NCBI RefSeq assembly: GCF_014773365.1
Contig: NZ_JACWUN010000009.1
Coordinates: forward strand, 62,001 to 126,000
Origin: Pelovirga terrestris
GTDB lineage: Bacteria > Desulfobacterota > Desulfuromonadia > Desulfuromonadales > Geopsychrobacteraceae
Length of the DNA stretch: 64,000 nucleotides
Direction of reading: 5' to 3'
Of the stretch, positions 11,692-19,552 are shown in pieces. A program made the position numbers and the translations under genes. Numbering within the stretch: position 1 is the first letter of the stretch; each line of letters starts with the position of its first letter. The notes beneath the pieces were generated by a model that made no database searches, was not told the DNA's origin, and saw nothing but the letters and a program-made list of their open reading frames with translations.

Positions 11692-12404
11692 CAGGAGTTA
11701 TCCTCCGGCAGGGAATAAAGATATCCGATTCCACGCACGGTACAGATCCGTTCGGTCTGCCCGTAACTGTGGCCAAGCTTTTTGCGCAGGGCGCTGACAT
11801 GGACATCGATACTGCGATCATAGGCCGAAAGTTGCCGGCCCAGAACCTGTTCGACCAGATCTTCACGGCTGATAATCTCGCCCGCATGGGCAAGCAGAGC
11901 TTCAAGCAGGCTGAATTCCACCGAGGTCAGTTCTACCCCCTGACCATTCTGTTTGACTGTCCGATTTGTGGCATTGAGCACCAGGTCACCGACCCGGTAT
12001 TCTGCCTGGGCTTTGGGCTTCACCTTGTGGCTCCCCGGTGAACCTTCAAGGCGGCGCTGGATCGCACGGATCCGCGCCACCAGTTCACGCGGATTGAAGG
12101 GTTTCGGGAGATAATCATCGGCTCCCAGCTCCAGCCCGACAATGCGGTCGACATCATCACCACGGGCAGTCAACATGATCACCGGGATACGACTGGTTTC
12201 GCGAATCGTACGCAGCACATCGAAACCATTAAGCCCCGGCAACATGACATCCAGCACCACCAGCTCGTAAGGATGGCTCGTTGCCGCCTCGGCTCCCAGA
12301 TCCCCGCGATGCACCGCATCAATCTGAAAACCTTCACCTCCCAGATAATCCTGCAGCAACTCACATAGTTCCATGTCATCATCAATGACCAGAATCCGTT
12401 CCAT
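11691..12404 (-). CDS. CpxR-like OmpR-family response regulator
   Basis: 237 residues: a receiver domain with acidic pocket DDD at 8-10, phospho-acceptor D52 (VVLDVMLPG) and conserved Lys near 102 (LPKPF), then an OmpR/PhoB winged helix ending with the RGIGYLY wing. It is the first gene of a minus-strand operon with the sensor kinase and has a clear SD (AGGAG). It is divergent from a Spy/CpxP-like gene, with two GTAAA-N5-GTAAA boxes between them, exactly the site type bound by E. coli CpxR. This suggests positive autoregulation plus control of the divergent chaperone. Confidence 0.88.
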   Translation of the reverse strand: MERILVIDDDMELCELLQDYLGGEGFQIDAVHRGDLGAEAATSHPYELVVLDVMLPGLNGFDVLRTIRETSRIPVIMLTARGDDVDRIVGLELGADDYLPKPFNPRELVARIRAIQRRLEGSPGSHKVKPKAQAEYRVGDLVLNATNRTVKQNGQGVELTSVEFSLLEALLAHAGEIISREDLVEQVLGRQLSAYDRSIDVHVSALRKKLGHSYGQTERICTVRGIGYLYSLPEDNS

Positions 12405-12480
12405 ACTCTCTCCTGTCCACGGTACCTGATAGTACTATTTTCTTATCAGCTAATCATACCTGCCAGCCATGATCAGTGCT

Positions 12481-12495
12481 GTAAAGAAATGTAAA
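12481..12495 (+). promoter_or_regulatory. CpxR-type box 1 (GTAAA-N5-GTAAA)
   Basis: A perfect direct repeat GTAAA, GAAAT spacer, GTAAA lies 77 bp upstream of the response-regulator start. The consensus is that of E. coli CpxR. Binding by the neighbouring regulator is inferred. Confidence 0.7.
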
Positions 12496-12516
12496 GCGAA
12501 AATAAGGATCAACAGC

Positions 12517-12531
12517 TTTACCTAACTTTAC
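12517..12531 (-). promoter_or_regulatory. CpxR-type box 2 (inverse orientation)
   Basis: TTTAC-CTAAC-TTTAC reads GTAAA-N5-GTAAA on the minus strand. It lies about 60 bp upstream of a TATAGT-like -10 (12575-12580) that could serve the Spy-like gene, which lacks a good -35 and so would need an activator. Confidence 0.7.
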
Positions 12532-12635
12532 CTAAACCTCACAGCTCTTAACCCACATTTACTCTTGTTTTGATTATAGTCCAGTCATCGACGCAAAACA
12601 TTTTCAATCAACCACAGATAACAAGGAGAAAAAAC

Positions 12636-13214
12636 ATGAAACGAACAATCTTATTCGGTCTGCTTATTGTTGGTCTGCTGCTGGCCGGAACCCATGTCTT
12701 TGGCTGGTCCGGTGGTCCGGGAATGCGCGGTGGCCAGGACTGTAGTCAGCGAGGAGCCCAGCGAATGAGCGACCAAGATTGGCAGCAGCGCCAGCAAGAG
12801 CAACAACAACGAATGGCGGTGATTCTCGACTTGAGCGAAGAGCAACAACAACAGCTGCAAACCCTACGGGAAGAGCGCCGGGAAAAGCAGCAGTCCCTGC
12901 GCACCGAAATGCAGGCCAGCCGTGAAAAACTGCATGAAGTCGCCCGAGCCAACGACGCAGATGAAGCGAGCATCCGTGCAGCAGTGCAGGAACACGCCGA
13001 ATTAAAGACCCGGAAGATGGTGGATGGCGCCAATCATCGCCGGCAGATGGCTGCCGTGTTGACTCCGGAGCAACAGCAGAAGTTTGAGCAGATGCGCGAA
13101 CTCAAGGGGGACAACTCCTGCGGCATGCGTGGGCAGTCCGGAAAGTGCGGCGCCGGTGATTGCACCCCCGGTGAAAAATCAGGACGCCGTGGTGGTCAAG
13201 GTCCACGCATTTAG
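12636..13214 (+). CDS. Spy/CpxP-like periplasmic stress chaperone
   Basis: 192 residues with a signal peptide (about 1-23). Start ATG 12636 is preceded by AAGGAG. The mature protein is helical and Gln/Glu/Arg-rich, with two LTxxQ-type motifs (LSEEQQQQL and LTPEQQQKF) that define the Spy/CpxP family. The C-terminal tail has four Cys in a Gly-rich stretch (CGM, KCG, DC), unusual for E. coli CpxP. It probably feeds back on the kinase or shields unfolded proteins. It is divergent from the CpxR-like gene with CpxR boxes between them. Confidence 0.8.
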   Translation: MKRTILFGLLIVGLLLAGTHVFGWSGGPGMRGGQDCSQRGAQRMSDQDWQQRQQEQQQRMAVILDLSEEQQQQLQTLREERREKQQSLRTEMQASREKLHEVARANDADEASIRAAVQEHAELKTRKMVDGANHRRQMAAVLTPEQQQKFEQMRELKGDNSCGMRGQSGKCGAGDCTPGEKSGRRGGQGPRI

Positions 13215-13248
13215 ACCATGATCTGCCATTTCAACTGAGAGCATAATG

Positions 13249-13287
13249 ACAGGCGATTTACCATGATGGTGATCGCCTGTTTTTCTT
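13249..13287 (+). terminator. Intrinsic terminator after the Spy-like gene
   Basis: ACAGGCGAT (13249-13257) pairs with ATCGCCTGT (13272-13280), followed by TTTTCTT. It lies 35 bp after the Spy-like stop. Confidence 0.85.
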
Positions 13288-13394
13288 GTCCCTGTGCACC
13301 CCGCACGCTATTCAACAGTTGCCAACACCTCGCTGTTTATGCTGTTATCTACCTTGTCTCTAACAAAAAAACCTATCCGTTAGAAAGAGTATCC

Positions 13395-14072
13395 ATGTAT
13401 CAACAACTGTCTCCCGTTGACATTCGTATCCTCGGTGCTCTGGTCGAAAAAGAACTGGCAACGCCGGAATATTATCCCTTAAGCCTCAACGCCCTGACCA
13501 ATGCCTGCAATCAGAAATCGAATCGCGATCCGGTCATGGTGCTGACCGAAGAAGAGGTCGTCCAGGGGCTCGATAATCTGCGGCGCCGGCAATTGATTTA
13601 TCGTTCTGCTGAAGGGGTGCGCACCCAGCGTTACTGTCATCATCTTGAGAAAATGTTGCATCTTGAGCGTAAGGAACTGGCGGTGCTGGCGATCCTGCTG
13701 TTGCGCGGACCCCAGACGATTGGTGAAATCCGTACCCGTTGTGAACGGATGGTTGCCTTTGCTGACCTCGCCGCAGTGGAGGCGGTGATGAACACCTTAA
13801 GTACCAGCGAGCCCCCCCTGGTCACGCAGCTGGCGCGTCAACCCGGTCGCAAGGAATGCCGTTACATTGACCGGTTGCGCGCAGAGACTTCAGAGGTAGC
13901 GTTGGCTGAAGGGACAATGTCGGAACAGCGGGAGGGAAACCTCTCAGGCAGTGAACGTCTCACCGACCTGGAGGAAAAGGTCTCCCTGCTGGAGCAGGAG
14001 ATTTCCCGTCTGCAGGAGGACATTGTCCGTATTCTCGACCAGTTTGACGAGTTCAAGTCACAGCTTGAATGA
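13395..14072 (+). CDS. yceH: UPF0502 / DUF480 protein YceH
   Basis: 225 residues. The start chosen is ATG 13395, because the protein there begins with the family N-terminus (SPVDIRILGALVEKELATPE), although the frame is open further upstream. Other family blocks are seen: YYPLSLNALTNACNQKSNRDP and LLLRGPQTIGEIRTR. The fold is two winged helices. The last 45 residues form a predicted coiled coil (LEEKVSLLEQEISRLQEDI). Function is not established. It converges on the uspA gene with only 8 bp between. Confidence 0.88.
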   Translation: MYQQLSPVDIRILGALVEKELATPEYYPLSLNALTNACNQKSNRDPVMVLTEEEVVQGLDNLRRRQLIYRSAEGVRTQRYCHHLEKMLHLERKELAVLAILLLRGPQTIGEIRTRCERMVAFADLAAVEAVMNTLSTSEPPLVTQLARQPGRKECRYIDRLRAETSEVALAEGTMSEQREGNLSGSERLTDLEEKVSLLEQEISRLQEDIVRILDQFDEFKSQLE

Positions 14073-14080
14073 TCGCAGGA

Positions 14081-14506
14081 TCAGAACAGCAACACCGGAC
14101 AACGCACATTGTGTAGCACGTAATTGGCAACGGAGCCGAACAGCACATCACGAATCTCGCCACGGCCACTACGGCGCCCCAGCACCAGCAGCTGAAAATC
14201 TTCGTTATTAGCGATCTGCGGAATCAGCCGCCGCGGCATCCCGAACTCCATCCGCAATTCCACCTCCAGCCCCGCACCGCGAAGCTTGTCGGCCAGTTTT
14301 CCCATCCGCTCGGTGGCCGCCTGCATGGCATTTTCGCGTACCATCTCAATCTGAAAATCGGGGATCATCCGGTAGGCCAGCTGATCGTTAATGACATGCA
14401 ACAGCACCAGACGGGCGCCAAATCTTTCGCGGTTGCTGAGGATATCATCAATGGTCTTGTGGGTGGTCGCAGAATCGTTGATCGGTATCAGTATCCTGGG
14501 ATTCAT
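14081..14506 (-). CDS. Universal stress protein (UspA family)
   Basis: 141 residues from ATG 14506, which has an AGGAG SD. The first strand reads RILIPINDS. The C-terminal nucleotide-binding loop has the G-x9-G-S pattern (GRGEIRDVLFGS) and ends VRCPVLLF, as in ATP-binding Usp proteins. It is the last gene of the minus-strand TRAP/rhodanese group, 57 bp after the rhodanese stop, so it may be co-transcribed. Confidence 0.88.
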   Translation of the reverse strand: MNPRILIPINDSATTHKTIDDILSNRERFGARLVLLHVINDQLAYRMIPDFQIEMVRENAMQAATERMGKLADKLRGAGLEVELRMEFGMPRRLIPQIANNEDFQLLVLGRRSGRGEIRDVLFGSVANYVLHNVRCPVLLF

Positions 14507-14562
14507 CAGTTTCTCCTCTACCGCTGTTATCATGTTATCTGCTTGTGCTGACATTTTTGATA

Positions 14563-15072
14563 TCAGTCCGAGTCTCGCTTACTCTCATGCTGAAACCTTT
14601 CCGGCGGCAGAAACTGCAGCAGCATGCGCGCATCATCGCCGCGCAGTTTTTCCGCCAGACTGAGCAAACCATCTTCCAGATAACGCACATGATATCCTTG
14701 TGTGCGCAGATACGCCATAGCGAGGATCGCCCGATCCTTGTGGGGACAGGCGGTGATGATCAACTTGTCCTTAGGCAGTTCATCCAGCCGCAACGGCAGT
14801 TCATTTAAAGGGATGTGCAGGGCAAAATTGAAATTCCATACCTGTTGTTCTTCGGCGAAACGGATATCCACCAGTACCACTTCGTCATCCATGAGGTGAT
14901 CGATCAAAAACAGGCTGTTGGCCTTCATCTCACGCCGCGCATCATCATCATAGCTGAGTAGATATTCCTCAAGACTTTGTGCCGCCGCCGGATGTTCTTT
15001 GGCTACGGCAGGCAGACAAATAAACAACACCATGGCGGCAATCAGCATAGTTTTGGTAGCGCTTCTGTTCAT
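14563..15072 (-). CDS. Exported rhodanese-like domain protein
   Basis: 169 residues with a signal peptide (about 1-24, ending AVAK). A single rhodanese domain has a VLVDIR strand and an active-site loop with cysteine (ITACPHKDRA). It could carry persulfide sulfur or act as a periplasmic sulfurtransferase. It follows dctM by 28 bp in the TRAP operon. The substrate is unknown. The loop is longer than in thiosulfate rhodaneses, so sulfur transfer is plausible but unproven. Confidence 0.75.
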   Translation of the reverse strand: MNRSATKTMLIAAMVLFICLPAVAKEHPAAAQSLEEYLLSYDDDARREMKANSLFLIDHLMDDEVVLVDIRFAEEQQVWNFNFALHIPLNELPLRLDELPKDKLIITACPHKDRAILAMAYLRTQGYHVRYLEDGLLSLAEKLRGDDARMLLQFLPPERFQHESKRDSD

Positions 15073-15100
15073 CAGGTATACCCCTGTGTTGTTGTCTTAA

Positions 15101-16387
15101 TCAACCGTACACCAGGCGCGGTAAAAACAGCACCAGATCAGGCCAGAAGGTCAGCAGCAGCAAAATCGCCAACTGAATCAGCAAAAAGGGCATGACCGCC
15201 TTCGAGACGTAGACCAGGTCGCGGTTGATTGTCGCACCGGAAATATACAGACTGACTCCCAGCGGCGGAGTACAATAGCCGATCCCCAGATTAAGGGTCA
15301 TCAGCAAACCGAAGTGCATGGTATCAATACCGAACTGACTCAGTAAGGGCAGAAAAATCGGGGTCAAGATCAAGGTGGCGGAAATAATATCCATGAACAT
15401 GCCAATAACCAGCAGCAGGATATTAACCGCCAGCAGAAACACCCAGGGCGAATCGATGCTGCTGACGACGGCATTGGCAATCTTGTTGGGAATCTGTTCA
15501 AAGGTAAGGTATTCGCCAAACACTGAGGCTCCGGCGACGATGATCAGCAGGGTGGCCGAGGTGACCGCCGACGATACCACGATCCGTTTGACGTCACGCA
15601 GTTTCAGATCACGATGGATGGCAATTTCGACAAAGAAGGCATAAAAACAAGCCACCACCGCAGCTTCATTGGCAGTAAAAAGACCGGAGTAAATGCCGCC
15701 GAAAATCAGCACCGGCAATAACAGTGCCCAGATACTTTCACGGATAACCTTGAGCGCCTCCCTGAACGTCGGACGTTCGAGGGTCGGCAGGCCCTGTTTT
15801 TTAGAAACAATATAGGCGTAGACACTCAGGGCCACCATAATCAACAGCCCGGGGATAAAACCGGTCAAAAACAGGGCCTCAAGGGGATCATTACTGACCA
15901 TAGCGTAGAGGATCATGGCAATAGAGGGGGGGATAATAACGCCAAGTATCGGCGCGGTGGTCATCACCCCGACCGAGAATTTTTCATCATAATTATTCTT
16001 GATCAACGCAGGGATCATAAAACCACCAATAGCCACCACCGTCGCGACGGTAGAGCCGGAGATAGCACCGAAAAATCCACAGGCAAGAATTCCTGCCATC
16101 GCCAGCCCGCCGGGCAAAAAACCAACCAGCACATTGGCGGTATTGATCAGTTTTTTGACAATGGTTCCGGTCGTCATGATGTTGCCGCAGAGAACAAAAA
16201 ACAAAACGACCACCAGGGCAAACTTGTCCATGCTGCGATACAACACCTCGATCACAATACGTGGATCGATATCGAGAAGGAATACCAGGCCGAAGGTACC
16301 GGTAAAAAACAGTGCCATAAACACCGGCACGGTAGCGGCCAGACAACCGAGCAACAGGGCGAGAATCAACAGATAGCTCATGTCCAT
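15101..16387 (-). CDS. TRAP transporter large permease (DctM family)
   Basis: A 428-residue polytopic protein of normal DctM length, with conserved stretches such as GILACGFFGAISGSTVATV, APILGVIIPPSIAMILY and LNLGIGYCTPPLGVSLY. It forms the sodium-driven channel with the DctQ subunit encoded immediately upstream (one base between stop and start). Substrate class cannot be read from the permease. Two DctP-type binding proteins upstream suggest an organic-acid system. Confidence 0.93.
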   Translation of the reverse strand: MDMSYLLILALLLGCLAATVPVFMALFFTGTFGLVFLLDIDPRIVIEVLYRSMDKFALVVVLFFVLCGNIMTTGTIVKKLINTANVLVGFLPGGLAMAGILACGFFGAISGSTVATVVAIGGFMIPALIKNNYDEKFSVGVMTTAPILGVIIPPSIAMILYAMVSNDPLEALFLTGFIPGLLIMVALSVYAYIVSKKQGLPTLERPTFREALKVIRESIWALLLPVLIFGGIYSGLFTANEAAVVACFYAFFVEIAIHRDLKLRDVKRIVVSSAVTSATLLIIVAGASVFGEYLTFEQIPNKIANAVVSSIDSPWVFLLAVNILLLVIGMFMDIISATLILTPIFLPLLSQFGIDTMHFGLLMTLNLGIGYCTPPLGVSLYISGATINRDLVYVSKAVMPFLLIQLAILLLLTFWPDLVLFLPRLVYG

Positions 16388-16388
16388 G

Positions 16389-16898
16389 TCATTGTTCCCC
16401 GGTCATATCCTGGATGCCGCGCCAGTCTTCAACCATCACGACCAACGTACGGAAAAACATCATCACCCCCATGATCGGCAGCACCGCGTAAAAATACCAT
16501 TCGGGAATCTGCAGGGTACTGGTCCGGGCAAAAGGGTCATGATACATCATAGCCGTCATGGTCCACCCCAGCTTGACCATCACCCCGGCAAAAAACAGCA
16601 CCGCAATATGCGAGATCAGGGTCAGGGGACGTTTGAGCACCGGAAAAATCTGCGGCAGTGCATCGATACGAATCAACGAGCGACTGCGGATCGCCGTTAC
16701 CGCACCGATATAAGTGGAAAAGAAGATGACCTTTCGCACCACTTCATCCGACCAGTAGATATTGATGTCCCCCCCGCTCTTGCGCAGGACAACATTGGCC
16801 ATGGCCGCCAGCAAGGCGGCACTGACCGCAATAAACAGCGACCATTCTTCGACAAACAGAAATGTTCGATCAATTTTTTTAAAGATTTTTTTCAGCAT
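16389..16898 (-). CDS. TRAP transporter small permease (DctQ family)
   Basis: A 169-residue, four-helix membrane protein with the DctQ pattern (NVVLRKSGGDINIYWSDEV, then two long helices). It sits between a DctP gene and dctM, in the usual P-Q-M order, and couples the binding protein to the large permease. The 164-bp gap to dctP1 has no other gene that I can support. Confidence 0.88.
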   Translation of the reverse strand: MLKKIFKKIDRTFLFVEEWSLFIAVSAALLAAMANVVLRKSGGDINIYWSDEVVRKVIFFSTYIGAVTAIRSRSLIRIDALPQIFPVLKRPLTLISHIAVLFFAGVMVKLGWTMTAMMYHDPFARTSTLQIPEWYFYAVLPIMGVMMFFRTLVVMVEDWRGIQDMTGEQ

Positions 16899-17062
16899 CG
16901 TCCGTGTCCGGCTCCGCTAACTCTTGCCATATCCGTTGGGAAAGGGGGGGTTCGGGGTGGAGATCGTCTCTACGCTTCTTGGTAAGGGCAAACGAAAGAC
17001 GGGACCAAAGAGGGATCCTCTCCGGCCCCGTCATGGTGTGGGGGATTATACAGAGATTATCT

Positions 17063-18094
17063 CTAACTGCCAAGCTTTGCCCGTACTAACGCCAGGTACT
17101 CAGCTCCGACCCGCTCACTCCAGCGTTGCAGAACCGGTTCAGACATTTTTTTCAACTGGTCCAGATCAGCTTCCGATAATTGATGAATCTGTACTCCCGC
17201 GGTCCTGGCGGCAGCAAGTTGCTCTTCGTGCTGACGGCGCGTGGCTTCCCGCGATTTGGCACTTTCTTCCGCCACAACCTCCAGGAAGAGGGTGCGCAAC
17301 TCCTCCGGTAGGCGATCCAGCCAGCGTTTATTGACCAGATGAACAAACAGCCCTTGAGCGTAGTTCAGCTCGGTGAAATGCTTGGCAACGGTAAACTTTT
17401 TCGTGATATTGCAGACAATGGCGGTGTGGTCAAGACCGGTGATGACCCCGGTCTGCAGGGCCTGGGGCACATCGGGCCAGGGCATTACGGTGAACCTCAA
17501 TCCCCAGGCGCGATAAGCATCGGTATTGACCGGTGCTTCGGCAATGCGGAAATTAACACTTTTGGCCGCCTCAAGGCTGTCTACCGGCACCGTGGTGGCC
17601 CAGCCGTAAGGGCCGTAATTGGTAATATCGGCGACATAAATACCCCCGGCCAGAGCGCTGTCAGCAAAGGGCTGCCAGATCTCCGGGTCCGCCCTGAAGG
17701 TGTCAAGTTTGTCGAAGGTATCAACAACATAGGGCAGATTGACAACACCCAGGGTGTCAGCCACATTGGCCGCCGCCACCGAGGAGCTCAGCATGCCGTG
17801 AACCGCACCGAGGCGCAGCTTGCTGATCACGTCACGCTCTCCCCCCAGTTGTGCCAGAGGGCGGTAGTCGACGTAGATCTGGCCATTGGTGCGCTCCCAG
17901 ACCGCATCGCGGATGCGGTAGCCGGCTGCAACCCCTTCAATTACCGGATGCGAGATGTTGGATAGAATGTAGGTATACTTTGCTCCACTGGGATCAAACG
18001 TGGGTTGCCAGCTTGCCAGAGGATCCTCATTTGCCGCCCCCTGAGTCACCAGCCCAACCAACAAGAGAACAGCCAAAAACATCATCTTTTTCAC
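17063..18094 (-). CDS. TRAP transporter substrate-binding protein (DctP family), copy 1
   Basis: 343 residues from GTG 18094, chosen because GGGAGG (18107-18102) lies seven bases upstream; the longer frame would begin on an unsupported TTG. There is a signal peptide (about 1-20). The core has the DctP segments LKLGAVHGMLSSSVAAA-like and WPDVPQALQTGVITGLDHT. It is clearly paralogous to the next upstream gene, with long identical stretches (for example NTDAYRAWGLRFTVMPWPDV versus a near-identical block). It heads the dctP-Q-M-rhodanese-usp run. Confidence 0.9.
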   Translation of the reverse strand: MKKMMFLAVLLLVGLVTQGAANEDPLASWQPTFDPSGAKYTYILSNISHPVIEGVAAGYRIRDAVWERTNGQIYVDYRPLAQLGGERDVISKLRLGAVHGMLSSSVAAANVADTLGVVNLPYVVDTFDKLDTFRADPEIWQPFADSALAGGIYVADITNYGPYGWATTVPVDSLEAAKSVNFRIAEAPVNTDAYRAWGLRFTVMPWPDVPQALQTGVITGLDHTAIVCNITKKFTVAKHFTELNYAQGLFVHLVNKRWLDRLPEELRTLFLEVVAEESAKSREATRRQHEEQLAAARTAGVQIHQLSEADLDQLKKMSEPVLQRWSERVGAEYLALVRAKLGS

Positions 18095-18223
18095 AGTAAA
18101 ACCTCCCAAAAGGAAATAAATATGATCAAACAGGGTTTGATCTACACAAACAAAAGTTAAATTCTAGTAAATTCAACGAGTTAGCAGATCAATGTATACC
18201 TGCTCCACCATTTTAAGGTCAAT

Positions 18224-18253
18224 AAAAAAAGCCGGGAGGCGGCGCCTCCCGGC
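18224..18253 (-). terminator. Intrinsic terminator after dctP copy 2
   Basis: A 10-bp perfect stem, GCCGGGAGGC / GCCTCCCGGC, with a 3-nt loop is followed on the minus strand by a run of T (18230-18224). It lies 30 bp beyond the dctP2 stop and separates it from dctP1. Confidence 0.9.
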
Positions 18254-18282
18254 TTTTCACTAGGTAAATTATTTCTGCGCTA

Positions 18283-19314
18283 TTAGTTGTTCAGGCGCTG
18301 CCGTACCTGTTGCAGAAAATCGGCACCGATACGATCCTCCCACTGTTTGATCACCGGTTCAACCTGACCTTTCATGGCCGCCAGATCCTGCTCCGGCAAG
18401 CGGTAGAAAGACACACCGGCAGCCCGGGCCTTGGCTATTTCCCGCTGATCCTGCTCCTGACCGGCGAGCCGGGCCCTGTGACTTTCCTCCGCGATAATAC
18501 GTAGCAGGGTCTCGCGCAGGTCTTCCGGCAAACGCTGCAGCCAGCGTTCGTTAATCAGGTGGATGTAAAGCCCCTGAGCATAGTCGATCTGGGTGTAGTG
18601 TTTGGCGGTATTAAAAAAGTTAGCGGTGCCGGTCACCGTCGGGGTATGGTCAAGGCCGGTAATGACCCCGGTCTGCAGAGCCTGGGGCACATCGGGCCAG
18701 GGCATGACGGTGAACTGCAAGCCCCAGGCACGGTACATGTCAATGTTTACCGGCGCCTGGGCAATACGAAAGATCACCCCCTGCGCCTCCTCGAGGCTGG
18801 TCACCGGGGTGCGGGTCGCCCAGCCGTAACCACCATAGGCGGTAAAGTCAGCAACGCGGATACCGGAGCGCAGCGCCTCCGCGCCATATTTTTCGAACAG
18901 CTCGGCATCGTTACGAAACTGCTGCAGTTGATCAAAGCTGCCAACCAGAAACGGTAAATTCACCAGTCCCAGACGCGGCGACACATTAGGCGCAGCTACC
19001 GAAGAACTCATCATGCCATGGATGGCACCCATGCGCAGCTTGCCGATCACATCCATCTCGCCGCCAAGCTGGGACATGGGGCGATAATCAACAAACAAAC
19101 GACCCTTTGTCTCTTCCCACACCCGGTCCCGAATACGGAAACCAACCCGGACCCCTTCGATCGCAGGATGGCCGACACAGGAGAGCAGATAGGTGTGTTC
19201 CGCGCCACGAGGATCAAATTTGGGCTGCCACTCGGCCATGGGATCGTTCCCCAGAATCAGACCGGGCAGCAACAAAAAAGCCACCAACAGAATTGCCGTC
19301 AATATTCGTTTCAT
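18283..19314 (-). CDS. TRAP transporter substrate-binding protein (DctP family), copy 2
   Basis: 343 residues with a signal peptide (about 1-22) and SD AAGGAG before ATG 19314. It is the same length as copy 1 and highly similar along its whole length (WQPKFDPRGAEHTY, GAIHGMMSSSVAAPN, VMPWPDVPQALQTGVITGLD). A strong terminator follows, so it is expressed as a separate transcript. The duplication suggests either a second ligand sharing one permease pair or a high-abundance receptor. Confidence 0.9.
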   Translation of the reverse strand: MKRILTAILLVAFLLLPGLILGNDPMAEWQPKFDPRGAEHTYLLSCVGHPAIEGVRVGFRIRDRVWEETKGRLFVDYRPMSQLGGEMDVIGKLRMGAIHGMMSSSVAAPNVSPRLGLVNLPFLVGSFDQLQQFRNDAELFEKYGAEALRSGIRVADFTAYGGYGWATRTPVTSLEEAQGVIFRIAQAPVNIDMYRAWGLQFTVMPWPDVPQALQTGVITGLDHTPTVTGTANFFNTAKHYTQIDYAQGLYIHLINERWLQRLPEDLRETLLRIIAEESHRARLAGQEQDQREIAKARAAGVSFYRLPEQDLAAMKGQVEPVIKQWEDRIGADFLQQVRQRLNN

Positions 19315-19552
19315 TGTCTCTCTCCTTGTCAGATATCAGCCCCACATTAATGGGGCAGTAAAACACAATCTCATCTTGGAAACAATCGGTTAGATCGCCC
19401 TGCCGGGGCCTTAAGTGTTCTTTTAAAGCGATCAGACCCCTCCATAACGGCAACAGCTGTGAACAACCGGCCAGCTGAAAAACAGCTGCATCCACACCAG
19501 TGCCTGTGTTAATGGTAGATTGACTGTTATCAATCGTGGAGACAAACATCTT

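Noticed and set aside
12781-12860. Gln-codon-rich tract (CAACAACAA-type) in the Spy-like gene as a possible simple repeat array
   Set aside because: It is coding low complexity typical of Spy/CpxP-like helices, with irregular units.
16879-17073. Short minus-strand frame between dctP copy 1 and dctQ
   Set aside because: Overlaps the dctQ start, has no SD or motif; the gap was left as non-coding.
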